A stretch of 64,000 bases of DNA. Origin: Alnus glutinosa. Taxonomy: Eukaryota; Streptophyta; Magnoliopsida; Fagales; Betulaceae. The stretch is taken from NCBI RefSeq assembly GCF_958979055.1, contig NC_084888.1, positions 9,595,501 to 9,659,500 of the forward strand, read 5' to 3'. The notes beneath the pieces were generated by a model. It searched no databases, was not told the DNA's origin, and saw nothing but the letters and a program-made list of their open reading frames with translations. Positions 53,341 through 64,000 of the stretch are shown here, piece after piece; the first letter of the stretch is position 1, and the number at the start of each line of letters is the position of its first letter. Both the position numbers and the translations under genes were made by a program.

Positions 53341-56300
53341 ATGTCTTCGTATCACTCGTGTGGAATGAGGGTTTTCAGAGGGTGCAGGGCACTCTTAGCC
53401 CCAGCCAAATCCTCAGCTGCCGATGTCGCTAACGCTAAGAGCACTACCACCACCCCCGCCAGATCAAAGCCAAAGGCAAAGGCAAAGCCAAGGCCAGCGA
53501 AGGCAATCAATCAGGGAACAGGAACGGGGTTATCGTCTCCAAAGCCCAAACGAGAAACGGCTGGACCCAGGGGCATCCTTAAGGTGGGCCCAATCTCCCC
53601 AGCGCTCCAGACCTTCATGGGTGTGCCGGAGGCCTCTCGCAGCGGCGCCGTCAAGCAGATCTGGTCCTACATCAAGGGCCAGAATCTCCAGGTCCCTCCA
53701 ACTCTGCTCTGCCTTTCTCTCTCTATCTCTGTGTGTGTGTGTGTGTCTTCTCCTTCTTTTACATTCATGTATGGGTTTGTCTTTCTTATTTCTTTGAGGG
53801 TTTTGATGCTTTTATTTAATGGGTTTCTTCTAGATTGATCACGTACCCTGTTGAGAATGTTACGTATTATGGATTGCATTTTGCGTTTCGTAGGATTGAG
53901 TTGAAAGCATTTTTTGTTTTGTTTTCATGTAAAGCAGGAAACACAAGCATTTATTTAAAAAATAAGATAAAGAGATATAAGTGAAACACTGAAAGTCTTG
54001 ACTTTGCCTTTTTAGACATACTCTTTTAGCGAGTTGAAGGTGTCTGTGTGTCTTATTGATGGGAGAAAAATTAGAAAATGAACAAGATGTTGTACTTCTT
54101 ACTTACGAGGCAAAAGTAGCAAAACTGTACATTAGAGCATCTGCAGCAACGATATGCATTTTAGCTAACCACAAAGCATCATTCTATATTTTACCTACTA
54201 CATTTTCAATAAAACGATTTTTTTTTTCCCATTCTCTATCTTCTTTAAATATAATTTTTCAAGTTTTTTTATTTTATTTTATTGTTTTCTTAAACCGATG
54301 TTTTATTATTTCTCCACCAATATGGATTCCAACCAGTCACTCACGTGGCCTCGCATTTGCAGAGAGGTTGAGTTTGTAGGATGCTTTTTAGAGCTATGAT
54401 TGGGATTTACTTACGAGGATTCCAGGTTGAGGTAGACATCCAAAACACTGCCCCCTGGAAATATCCCACCTTTTGCAAACGATATGCTTATTATGTGTGA
54501 TGCTGATGGTGATAAAATCTGAAACTTAGGCCACATTCTTCTGTGTTTGGAGGCCATTTAGGGCCTGAAGATTAACCTTTGGATGTCTGAACTAGTAGCA
54601 GTAGGGGAGGTTCCACTTTAGGAAGAACTTGCCGGTATTCTTAGTTGCAGATTCTCTTCTCTCTACCTATGAAATATTTAGGTCTTCCCCTGGGTACTTC
54701 GTTATAGTCAAAAGTGATTTGGGATGGGATAGTTGAGAAATTGAAAAAAAGATTGGCTAATTGGAAGAAGATTTACTTTTCTCGAGTGGTCGCCCAACTC
54801 TAATTAAGAGTACGCTATCCAGTTTGCTGACACACTTCTTGCCCCTTTGTCCTTTACCATTCGGTATAGCTTGGAAATTGGAGCATCTTCATAGATATTT
54901 TATTTGGGATGAATCGGGTGGTGAGCATAAGTTTCATCTAGTGAACTGGCAGACTATTTGCTCCCTAGTTTCTAGTGGAGGGTTGGGAGTTAGAAATCTC
55001 ATGTTATTTAATAAAGCTCTACTGGGGAAATGGATTTGGAGATTCGTGCAAGAGCATAATTCTCTTTGGAGACATGTGATCGCTGAGAAGTATGGAGTTT
55101 AGAGAGGGGGTTAGTGTTGAGAAGAAGCTTAAGAGCCCAATAGGTGTGCCTTTGGAAGAATATTAGGAATGACTTGGGGAATTTCTCCAACTGTGTTTCA
55201 TTCAAGGTTGGGGAGGGTTCTTGTATTCGTCATTTTGGCATAATGTGTGGTGCTGAGCAATTGCTTTTAAAGTCTTCATTCCCTGAACTTTATTTGATAG
55301 CTCGTGACAAAGAGGCCTTGGTGTCGAATTACTTGGATTCATTCGGCACTTCTACCCAATGGAATATGAGTTTCACTAGGGCAATCCAGGATTGGGAGCT
55401 AGAATCTCTTGATTATTTTCTTAATTTGTTATACTCCTCAAAAACCCATCTGGAGGAGGCAAATAGAATGTTGTGGACCCCAACTAGTAATCATGGCTTT
55501 GAAGTGAAGAGCTATTATAAATCTTTACAGTTTGAAGAGCCTTGCCTATTCCCCTGGAAAAGTGTTTTGAAAGTTAAGGCCCTGACTCGCATGGCTTTCT
55601 TTACATGGAAGACAGCTTTGAATAGAATCTTTACGGTGGATAATCTCAGAAGGCGGGGTTTAACTCTTGTAAATTGGTGTTTTCTATGCAAAAGAATGAG
55701 GAGATCATTAATCACCTTCTCATTCATTGTGAGTCCACTAGTGATCTTTGGCACTTGGTTTTCAACCTGTTCGGAGTTTTGTGGGCCATGTCGAGTAACA
55801 TCCTAGAGTCGCTTCATTGTTGGAAGACTCAAGGGAAGGGTTATCCCAAAAAGGCTCTCCTTTTTTTATTTTTTATTTTTTATTTTTTTATTGTTATTTT
55901 TAATGAATAATAGGAATTTTATAGAGAAAAGGAAAAGCCCTCGTACATGAAGAGTATACAAGAGAGCCGAGGCTCTATATTTGCTACTACAATCTAGAAA
56001 ACAAATCAGGTCTACCAAATTTCCTGAGAGAATTTTTATTTTTTGATAAGTAATTGTAATTCAGTTCATTAAAAGCGCAGAGGAGCGCAACCTTTATACA
56101 CGAGAAGTATACAAGAGAGCCCCTAAATGGGACGAGAAGAGAATAAATTTAAAAAGTCTACAAAAATAAAATCATTCAAGCAATGATGGGGCACTATCCA
56201 AATATGTAACATATTAAGTAAACGCTTTTGTAGCTCCACTATTGATGTCTTTCTATCTTCAAAGAGCCGTGAATTCCGTTCCCGCCAAATACACCACAAT

Positions 56301-59300
56301 AAACACAATGGAACTAATTGCCAAGCTTCTTTAGCACGACCATACCCAACTGACGTGCCCCAACTAGTCAACAACTCCAACACCGTTCGTGGCATCACCC
56401 AAATTCCCTGAGGAAAAATTAGGACCATATACAATAGCCCAATCCATAAGAGATCTCAAAAAAGAGCATTTAAGGAGAAGCACATTGTTCTCGCTATCCT
56501 CAAAGAGTTGTCGATTCCTTTCTCTCCAAATGCTCTCTCAAATGTTATTCCTACTTTCCTTATGTTAAGCATTTGGAGAGAAAGGAATCAGCTCCGCTTT
56601 GAAGATTGTGAGTTCAACGTGCTTTGTTTACAATCCTTGTTTATGAGATCTCTCTTGGATTGGGTTGTAGTGTTTGTTCCCGTGGCCTCTAGGTCTCGGC
56701 TCTGTGACTGCTAGTGTTGGGTCTTATGCGTCTCGGTTGACTGGTTTGAAGTTGCTGGTAGTTCTTTCTCAGTTTGCTTGGTCTATGCAGAGGGCTGATT
56801 CCAACATGCCAATCAGGCATTTCAGGAGGGTGATTAGTGTATTGAAGAAGCTGGCAGTAGGGAGCACTTGTGCATTGTGGAAGAGGTCGTAGGAGAAGCT
56901 AATATTGGTAGGTTGCCTCCTCTAAATACCTATTCCCAACCTCGGGGGGTCTTTTGGGGTATTCTAATTGGGTTATTTAGTGTGCTAATGAAATTTATCC
57001 CATTGTAGGAATCTTGTATGTGGGTCATAAGTTGCAATTGCTGCCCCTCTTAACTTTTCTTGAAGAGGAACGTTGTCTAGAAGCACTGGGTGATTGGTCT
57101 AGTAGTGCTATGAAGGGAATGAGGGAGGTCAAGAATTTGGAGAGTTCAGTAAATTACGATGCTAGAGGCTCTTGTTCCAGCCGTGGTAAAAGGAAGACGA
57201 GGGGACATCCAGTTGTGTTATGAAGCCAAGAATTCTTTCTTGAAACGTGAGGGGATTGAACAAGAGGAGACAACGTCTAAGGGTTAGTAATTTGCTTAAA
57301 GATTGGAAGGTGGATGTTATTTGCTTTCAAGATCCTAAGCTTCATAGTTTATCGCGCAACGTTGTGCGCAGCTTATGGAGATACAATCATATAGATTGGT
57401 GTTCCTTGGAATCCAGTGGGGCCTCAGGGGGCATCCTTATAATGTGGGACACAAGGATGGTGGAGAAGGTTGGTAAGTGTGTGGGGGAGTTCACCCTCGC
57501 AGTCTCTTTCAAGAACATTGTGGATAATTTCGTATGGGCCTTTGCAGGTGTCTATGGCCTGAATTTTGGGTGTGATCGAAGACGTCTTTGGGATGAATTT
57601 GCTGGCATTTGTAGTTGGTGGAACCTGCCGTGGTGCATAGGGGGAGACTTAAATGTAACTCGCTTTGCCTGTGAAAGATTTGGTGAGGCTTGTCTTTGTT
57701 CTCCTATGACGGATTTCTCTGACTTTATAGCTGATCAGGGCCTCATGGATCTCCCTCTTGTTGGTGGCTCCTTTACTTGGTCGATTTCTCATGATCCTCC
57801 CATGTGGTCTAGGATCGATCGTTTTCTTGTTTCCCATGATTGGGAAGTTTGGTTTCCCTTGGTTTCTTAAAAGAGGCTTTCTCACCTTTATTTGGACCAC
57901 TTCCCAATCCTCCTTGATTGTGGTGATGTTTCAAGAGGGAGCATGCCTTTCAAATTTGAAAATATGTGGCTTAAGGTAGAAGGGTTCGTGGGTCTAGTGA
58001 AACAATGGCGGGACATTCCAAGGTTCGCCTAGTTTTGTTTTAGCTCGTAAGCTTAAGGCTTTGACGCTGGATTTTAAGAAATGGAATGAAGAGGTGTATG
58101 GCAACGTAGAGAGAAACAAGATGAAGCTTATTGAAGATCTTTAGGCCTTCGATGTTATTGAAGAAAGTAGGGCCTTATGGGAGGAGGAGCTTTTGAGAAA
58201 GGCTGAGGTTGTCAGAGATTTAGAGAAGTGTTCTCTTATGGAGGAGGTGAGTTGGAGGCAGAACTCTAGGGTGTTGTGGTTTAAGGAAGGTGATAAGTGC
58301 ACTAAATTTTTCATTCCATAGCCAACTCAAATAGAAAGTACAATTCTTTGGACTTCTTATTGATTGGTGACGCTCAATCCTCTAATAAGACAAAAATCAG
58401 CGTGCACATCGTCAAGTTTTACCAAAAGCTTTTTACTGAGCAGTGTAGGTGGAGGCCTTTGGTGGATGTTATCTCCTTTGATTCTATTTTGGAGTTTGAG
58501 GCCAGTTGGTTGGAGAGAGTTTTTGAGGAGGAGGAGGGGGAGGATGAGGAGGAGGAGGTTAGGAAGGTAGTGTCAGCCATGGTAGGAGATAAGGAGCCGG
58601 GTCTTGATGGCTTTTCTATGGCCTTCTTCCAAGCGTGTTGGAATGTTTTGAGGGGGGGCATAATGGAGGTGCTTCGGGATTTTCATGATAGAGGTTCTTT
58701 TGAAAAGAGCCTCAATGCTTTGTTCATTTTTCTTATTCCGAAAATTCTAGGTGCTATTGTTCTAAAAGATTTTCGGTCTATTAGTCTTGTGGGTGGAATT
58801 TACAAAATCATTGCTAAAGTCTTAGCAAATAGATTGAAGACGGTTTTGGAGAAGGTCATTTCCAAATCTCAAAGCGCCTTTGTCAAGGGGAGACAAATTC
58901 TTGATCTGATCCTTATTGTAAATGAATGTCTTGATAGTAGATTAAGATCTAGGGAGCCTGACGTCATGTGTAAAATGGATCTGGAAAAAGCTTATTATCA
59001 TGTAAATTGGGATTTTCTTTTTTATGTGCTGAGGAGGTGAGGTTTTAGGGGAAAATTGTGCTCTTGGATAGCTTATTGTATCTCCTTTGTGAGATTCTTA
59101 GTGTTGGTAAATGGTTCTCCTAATGGTTTTTTCAGTAGCTCTCGTGGGTAGAGGTAAGGGGATCCTCTCTCTCACCCATGTTGTTTATTTTTGTGATGGA
59201 GGCTTTGAGTCGAATGATTTCTGCTGCGCTATCTTAGAAGTCTATTTCTTCTGTTTGAAGCTGCCTCAGGCTTGAAGGTTAATTTGGCTAATTCAGAATT

Positions 59301-60650
59301 AATTCCTGTGGGCGATGTAGATCAAGTGGAAAGTTTAGTCGATATCTTAGGGTGTGGGGTTGCCATTCTGCCAGTGAAGTATCTAAGTCTTCCGTTGGGG
59401 GTTTCCTATAAATCTATTCATATTTGGGATGGTGTTATCAAAAAGATTGAACGTCGGTTGGCCAGTTGGAAAAAAGGTTATACATTTCCAAGTGAGGTAG
59501 AGTCACCCTTATCAAGAGTACCCTTGCCAACTTACCCACGTATTTTTTGTCTCTTTTTCCTCTCCTGGCAAGTGTGCGTGCTCGCATTGAGAAGCTACAA
59601 CGAGACTTTTTATGGGGAGGGATTGGTGACGAGTTCAAATATCACTTGGTGAGTTGATCTAAGGTTTGTAACCCAATTTTAGAAGGCAAGTTGGGTATCA
59701 AAAATTTGGTGATGTTCAACCGAGCTCTGTTAGGCAAATGGTTGTGGTGTTATGGGATTGAGAGAGAAGCTTGGTGGAGAATGGTGGTGGATTTCAAGTT
59801 TGGCAGTTTATGGGGAGGTTGGTGCACCTTAGAGCATGCAGGTGGAGTGGGGTTATGGAAGAACATCAGGAAAGGGCGGGAGGAATTCTTAGGCCTCTCT
59901 AGATTTGACGTGGGGGATGGGGCTAGAACCAAATTTTGGCATGATATGTGGTGTGAGGATACAGTTCTTAAGGAAGCTTTTCCTGTTTTATTGAAATTGC
60001 TCGTGCGAAGGATGCTTCTGTTGTGGATAATTTGGAGCTCTTGGGTGGTTCTAATCAATGGAGTGTGAGCTTTCCTAGAGAAGCGCATGACTGGAAAGTG
60101 GATGTCTTTGCTTCTTTTTTCCAGGTGTTGCACTCGGTCAATGTAAGAAAAGGTAGTGAAGATGGGCTGTGGTGGGTCTCCTCCAAAAAAGGCTTATTCA
60201 AGGTCGGGTCTTTCTTTAGCTCACTGGCTTGCTTTGTGGGGAGTCACTTTCCTTGAAAGAGTGTGTGGTGGACTCGGGCTCTTACACAGGTGGCTTATTT
60301 TGCGTGGTCGATGGCTCTAGGTAAGATCCTTACAATGGATAACCTCAGGAAGAGGCATGTTATTTTGGTGGATAGATGTTGCATGTGCAAGCGAAACAGA
60401 CCTTCTTCTTCACTGCGATGTGGCTTACGCTCTGTGGAGTGCTCTCTTTACTCGTTTTGGTTTGTTTTGGGTTATGCCTAGGAGAGTCTTTGACTTATTT
60501 GCTTGTTGGTGGACTTTTAGAAGGCCGGGGAGTGCTGCAATTTGAAAGATGGTGCCGATCGATATGTTTGGAAGGAAAGAAATAATAGTTGTTTCGAGGA
60601 TTTGGAGAAGTCTTTAGAGGATGTTTTAGCTGCTGCTTCTTCTTCTTCTT

Positions 60651-60688
<38 letters not shown>

Positions 60689-63210
60689 TATACTTTCGGT
60701 ATACTTATGGGCGCCCTATGCTTTGAATAAGGCCAATTTTTTACTTATAAAAAAAAATTCTCGTTTTTTAGTCTTTTAGATATTGTTTCCTTTTAAGACT
60801 TCAGATGCTTGTAAGAGGCTTTACCAACTTGCCTTATCAAAAAAAAAATATATATTTTAGACGCTTGTGGAGTATTTGCCTCTCCTGTATACTTTTCGTA
60901 TGCGAGGGCTTTGCCTTTTTCTTTTAATAAATTATTATTCATAAAATGAAGTTACCTCAAGGGCTTCGCTCCGGAGAAGGAAGCTACACCGAAGAAGAGG
61001 CTTACAAACACCCTCCATTTTTTTTTTCTTCATGTTGTGTGTGTTTTGAATTTTTGTTAATAATTATGAGAAGAGTGTCTTTTTGTGTCTGAAAATAGGA
61101 AACTCTTGGAGGATACATTACCAAACAACCATGATCACAAGCAAAACGGTTTAATAAATTTATTAAAAAATAGCAAGAAGTTAACAAAAAGGAGAAAAGG
61201 TGGTTGACAAAGTAATGCTGATCTTAGACCTTCAGTAGATGTATGCTTTTGAGTGCCACTACCCTTTTTCAGAATTCTAAGGCTACTTAACTATACAAAT
61301 TAAAATTTGGACTTCATAGTGTTTGGGTTGAATGCCAATAAGGTCTCTAGCCTTGATAGTTTCACTTTTCTCTTTTTCTTTTCACCCCTTTATATTTTCT
61401 TTGAAGAGTCTATGTGGAAATCTAAATATAGGATTTGTTGAGAATATACATAGGATTTTGTTAAGCTAGTAATATTAGTCAATGTACCAACCCTAGGCAA
61501 AGTCCTTGAGAAATGGGACCATTTAACGAGTGAGACCTCATGCATCATTCTTGTTTCTAGTATTTTTTAATGTCGTCGTGATACTTTGAGTTCCTTTTGA
61601 AGTTGATGCTTCAGTTGCAAGCCATATAATTGAATAAGCTCTGCCTGAGTATGATCCTAGACTCCGAGTGGTGCAATTTGAGTGTTCATATCTCTTGATT
61701 AACAGAATATGGGGGTGTAGGCCGTGCCGAAGTATTGGGATGCAATTCATGTCTGAATTGGTGGTCATTTGTCCACACAATCTAGAGTCATAGTTTATCC
61801 TGCACTGCCTTGCAGTCCAATTTTAAAGATGTCATTTACTAGTTGCTGTTACTTGAGCATAAGCCTCTCGTTCATTCTTTTCCCCTGTAACATCAGCTTC
61901 CGTCTGACACACACACACACACACACACACAAATAATAAATCAAATAAAATAAAAACTAAGGATATATTTGTTTTTTTTAAAAAAACAACCACAAAACTC
62001 TTTTCAAAAAACAAAATAATTATAAAAAAATGAAACACAAAACACATCTCAAAAAATAACTAAACACAAGTTCATTTTTTCAGGTATGGATGTTGCTTGA
62101 TATATATATATATATATATATATATTATTTTTTTAAAAAATAAGTGGTGGCAGTTCTGGCAGTCACACAGTGCAGATCCATTTCGTGGGCCCTATGATGG
62201 CCACTAAATCACCACCGCAGTAGCTGCTGCCAGGTGGCCACCACCTGTGGAGTCTAGTTTATTTTTTTTATTCACTTTTTTCTTTTATTTTATGAAAACA
62301 CTTATTAGTTTTTGTTTTTTAGAAACACTTATCAAAACTTTACCAAAGAAATTTTCTTTGGACCCTACATACAAAACTTTTTTCAAATGTGGCCCCTACC
62401 AAAATAATTCTCAATTCTCTCTCTCTCTCTCTTTCTTTATTATTTTAAAACTCTTTTCAAAACCCAAAACCCTAAACACTTCTCAAAGCTCTACCCTAAA
62501 CCAACCCTAAATTTCTTGTGTAATACTTCTTAGTCAGTAATGTTGGCGATTGCCTGCCTTTTTGGGTGTGAAAACTTAAGTAGCTATTGCTGTTTGTGGA
62601 TTGATTTTTTTATTTTATTTTATTTTTCATAAAGTTAATCGCGTAAGTTGTGCACATGCATGCGGCATTGGGGTTGGGTATATCCGTATATATGTAATAT
62701 GTGTTAAAATATCATTCTTTTGTTCTGTCCCCCAGTTCCACATAAGAACAATCTTGTTCTTCTCTCCTTTAGTTCTTTGTGATTCATTGTATTGTGGTAA
62801 CTGGAACAGGTACCTTATTGAAGGGAACCTGTTTTGTGGTGCATAAAATGTTGTAGTTATTGCTTTATCTCTATGGCTACAGTGGGGGAGGTGGACCTTA
62901 ATTTAAGCCTTTATCTTGTTTTGAATTCTTATATGAATTTTCACCATGCTAAGTTTTCCCTTATGGATATCACACATGGCATTACTTATTACATATATGT
63001 GATTGTAAAGTTTTAATTGAAGAAAAACTTGGTACATCATACTAGGGTCTGATGAAATATGTGGATGCTTTTGGCCTGCAGAATCCTGCAGATAAGAGGG
63101 AGATCTATTGCGATGAGAAGCTGAAGGCCTTATTTAGTGGAAAGGACAAGGTTGGGTTCCTGGAAATTGGGAAATTGCTCTCCCTCCACTTTGTTAAGAA
63201 GACTGATTAA
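53341..63210 (+). CDS. SWIB/MDM2-domain protein, two exons, probably organellar
   Basis: Small plant SWIB proteins are basic proteins of nucleus, plastid or mitochondria, some reported in organelle nucleoids; the domain is shared with the BAF60 subunit of SWI/SNF. Exon 1 (53341-53691) starts [20 protein letters not shown], an Arg/Ser-rich leader that looks like an organelle presequence. A Lys/Ala/Pro-rich linker ([14 protein letters not shown]) follows. The SWIB fold starts near residue 78: [20 protein letters not shown], then [13 protein letters not shown]. Exon 2 (63082-63210) completes it: [20 protein letters not shown], then [20 protein letters not shown]. The product is 159 residues. Splice phases match exactly (cag|gtccct to ctgcag|aatcct) at a conserved position. 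The single intron is 9.4 kb, filled with LINEs. An alternative start at 53365 (MRVFRG) is possible. Confidence 0.9.
54420..55870 (+). mobile_element. LINE fragment (RT end plus zf-RVT), decayed
   Basis: It begins in the RT active-site area (FANDMLIM in place of FADD), then [50 protein letters not shown] and a zinc region (WCFLCKRM near 55677). Stops and frame changes are frequent. The 3' end runs into T-rich sequence instead of the usual tail. Confidence 0.85.
55880..56035 (-). mobile_element. LINE 3' tail fragment, minus strand
   Basis: Reversed, it reads tacgagggcttttcctttt and then a ttattcattaaaaa end. It resembles the tail at 60.84-60.95 kb and abuts another minus-strand LINE piece. Confidence 0.6.
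56036..56530 (-). mobile_element. LINE 3' fragment, minus strand
   Basis: The minus frame gives [20 protein letters not shown], then [20 protein letters not shown], then [14 protein letters not shown], matching the ORF2 C-terminus of the LINE family. The tail reads acttatcaaaaaa in reverse at about 56041-56052. Confidence 0.8.
56534..60760 (+). mobile_element. LINE, ORF2 largely present but disrupted; starts with a short LINE scrap
   Basis: A LINE C-terminal scrap ([15 protein letters not shown]) lies at 56.57-56.7 kb. ORF2 begins at ATG 57220 (MKPRILS, then TGA where Trp is expected, then [13 protein letters not shown]). The endonuclease domain is at 57247-57950, with [27 protein letters not shown] and [12 protein letters not shown] follows at 58340-59280 ([39 protein letters not shown]). 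About 115 bp covering the FADD motif is missing near 59230 compared with the copy at 1.2-1.3 kb. The zf-RVT region lies around 60.3-60.45 kb. The 3' end (gggcgccctatgctttgaat...ttacttataaaaaa) is at about 60710-60755. Confidence 0.9.
60840..60955 (+). mobile_element. LINE 3' tail fragment
   Basis: The sequence ctcctgtatacttttcgtat followed by gcgagggctttgcc and attattattcataaaatg matches LINE family tails. It lies 80 bp after the end of the previous LINE. Confidence 0.65.
60956..63081. other. Remaining SWIB intron
   Basis: No coding sequence seen. It contains (CA)n at 61906-61930, (AT)n at about 62100-62124 and a short CT array at 62418-62432, with AT-rich sequence between. A small inverted repeat (gtggtggcag / ctgccaggtggccaccac) lies at about 62143-62246. 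Confidence 0.5.
61906..61930. repeat. (CA)n microsatellite
   Basis: About 12 CA units inside the SWIB intron. Confidence 0.9.
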
Positions 63211-64000
63211 CTGCTGACTTTAGGTGTTTGGCTTAGGTAAGGTTGGTGCCCTCAACTCTTTACAGATTAAGCTCTTGTGACATTTCTTCCAAATCCTTTG
63301 TTTGAGAGCGAACTCTAGGGCTGGGTTTGTGATTAAAAAATGTTTAGCTGGACATGTTGTAAAAAGTACTTTTGAGTAGATTGTTTTCATGCAGTTGTCA
63401 GCTTATGAAGCAGGTTGTGCGATGGATTAGCTATGGTGAAAACCATATGTTACTGCACCCGATTTCCTCCATTAATTGTTGAAGTTTCCAAGGGGAAATC
63501 CTTTGGGGGCTTGGACTATGGTCCATGGAGATGTGGTCTGGATGCGCATGTATGTTTTTGCAAATGCTGTCTAGAATGCCCCTGTTCACGTGGTCTTCTT
63601 TGAGCCCATTTTTATTGAGCATATCATTTGCAATACTTCTGATGATTCTATTTGTGCTTCTTCTCCTTCTTTTCATTTCTTTTCTTTGCTTCTTTTTCCC
63701 TGCCTATAGATGATCGGAAACCAGGATGATTACATATTTGAGTTGCAATATAATTCCAAAAATTGGTTGCTTTCTTAGATCAATCGAAAGTTCAATGTTG
63801 ACAGGTATTCTTCTTGACAGCTGAACGAACGAATGTTCGAGTAGGCTTTTCTAATTAAGGGGCAAAAGAGGTTTTTCCAAAGCATCCGACCATAGCTCCC
63901 TTGGAAGAACTACTTTAGCTTGGCTTGCATAAAGGCTCATGGCAATTGGTCATAATCAAATAAGCTAATAAGCAAACTAGGCCCCTCCTGGCTGGGATTG
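63211..64000. other. SWIB 3' UTR and downstream
   Basis: Probably holds the SWIB 3' UTR. Open stretches at 63415-63713 on both strands show no family resemblance. No gene can be supported. Confidence 0.45.

Noticed and set aside
62143..62246. Short inverted repeat around GTGGTGGCAG
   Set aside because: Arms are short and GC-biased; could be chance, and no element features were seen.
63415..63713. Open frames on both strands near the window end
   Set aside because: No homology pattern; probably SWIB 3' UTR or downstream DNA.

Overview
The window is nuclear DNA from a flowering plant, almost certainly a eudicot. The evidence is spliced genes with GT..AG introns, AT-rich intergenic DNA, plant-type LINEs, SINEs and MITEs, and plant-specific genes (MLO, LHP1, plastid sigma factor, plastid L3). 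A nuclear gene for mitochondrial ribosomal protein S2 fits the eudicot loss of rps2 from the mitochondrial genome. LINE fragments in many introns suggest a repeat-rich, perhaps woody, species, but I cannot name it.

Layout. 1-2.9 kb: 5'-cut LINE. 4.7-5.6 kb: the last four exons of a clade-II-like MLO gene. 7.1-15.9 kb: mitochondrial RPS2, followed in the same frame by 18 exons of a UDP-glucose pyrophosphorylase (UGPase)-like gene. 18.1-21.8 kb: a divergent pair, LTO1 (minus) and plastid ribosomal protein L3 (plus), sharing a 338-bp promoter with four TGGGCC/T (site II) motifs. 25.2-25.6 kb: a small membrane protein (minus). 27.2-33.8 kb: the Polycomb reader LHP1 (minus, six exons, one of 26 nt). 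34.3-36.7 kb: clustered and nested foldback MITEs and a Mutator-like element. 39.2-44.9 kb: plastid sigma factor SIG2 (minus, seven exons) with SINE and LINE scars in its introns. 45.9-52.2 kb: a near full-length, decayed LINE with RNase H, inserted into an older retroelement. 53.3-63.2 kb: a SWIB-domain gene whose single 9.4-kb intron holds several LINEs in both orientations.

The most unusual locus is RPS2-UGPase. I assigned all 19 exons by eye. Joined, they give one uninterrupted frame of about 634 codons that ends at the position where UGPases normally end. The UGPase half lacks one canonical exon (its intron holds two LINE fragments) and has changes at the nucleotide loop and at lysines reported to matter in plant UGPases. 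It therefore looks like a pseudoenzyme tail on an organellar ribosomal protein, or a UGPase paralogue captured when rps2 moved to the nucleus.

Functional theme: several genes serve organelle gene expression (mitochondrial S2, plastid L3, SIG2, a probably organellar SWIB protein). LTO1 serves Fe-S delivery for ribosome biogenesis and LHP1 serves chromatin silencing. Clustering of organelle genes may be chance. Exon coordinates are manual calls without transcript support.
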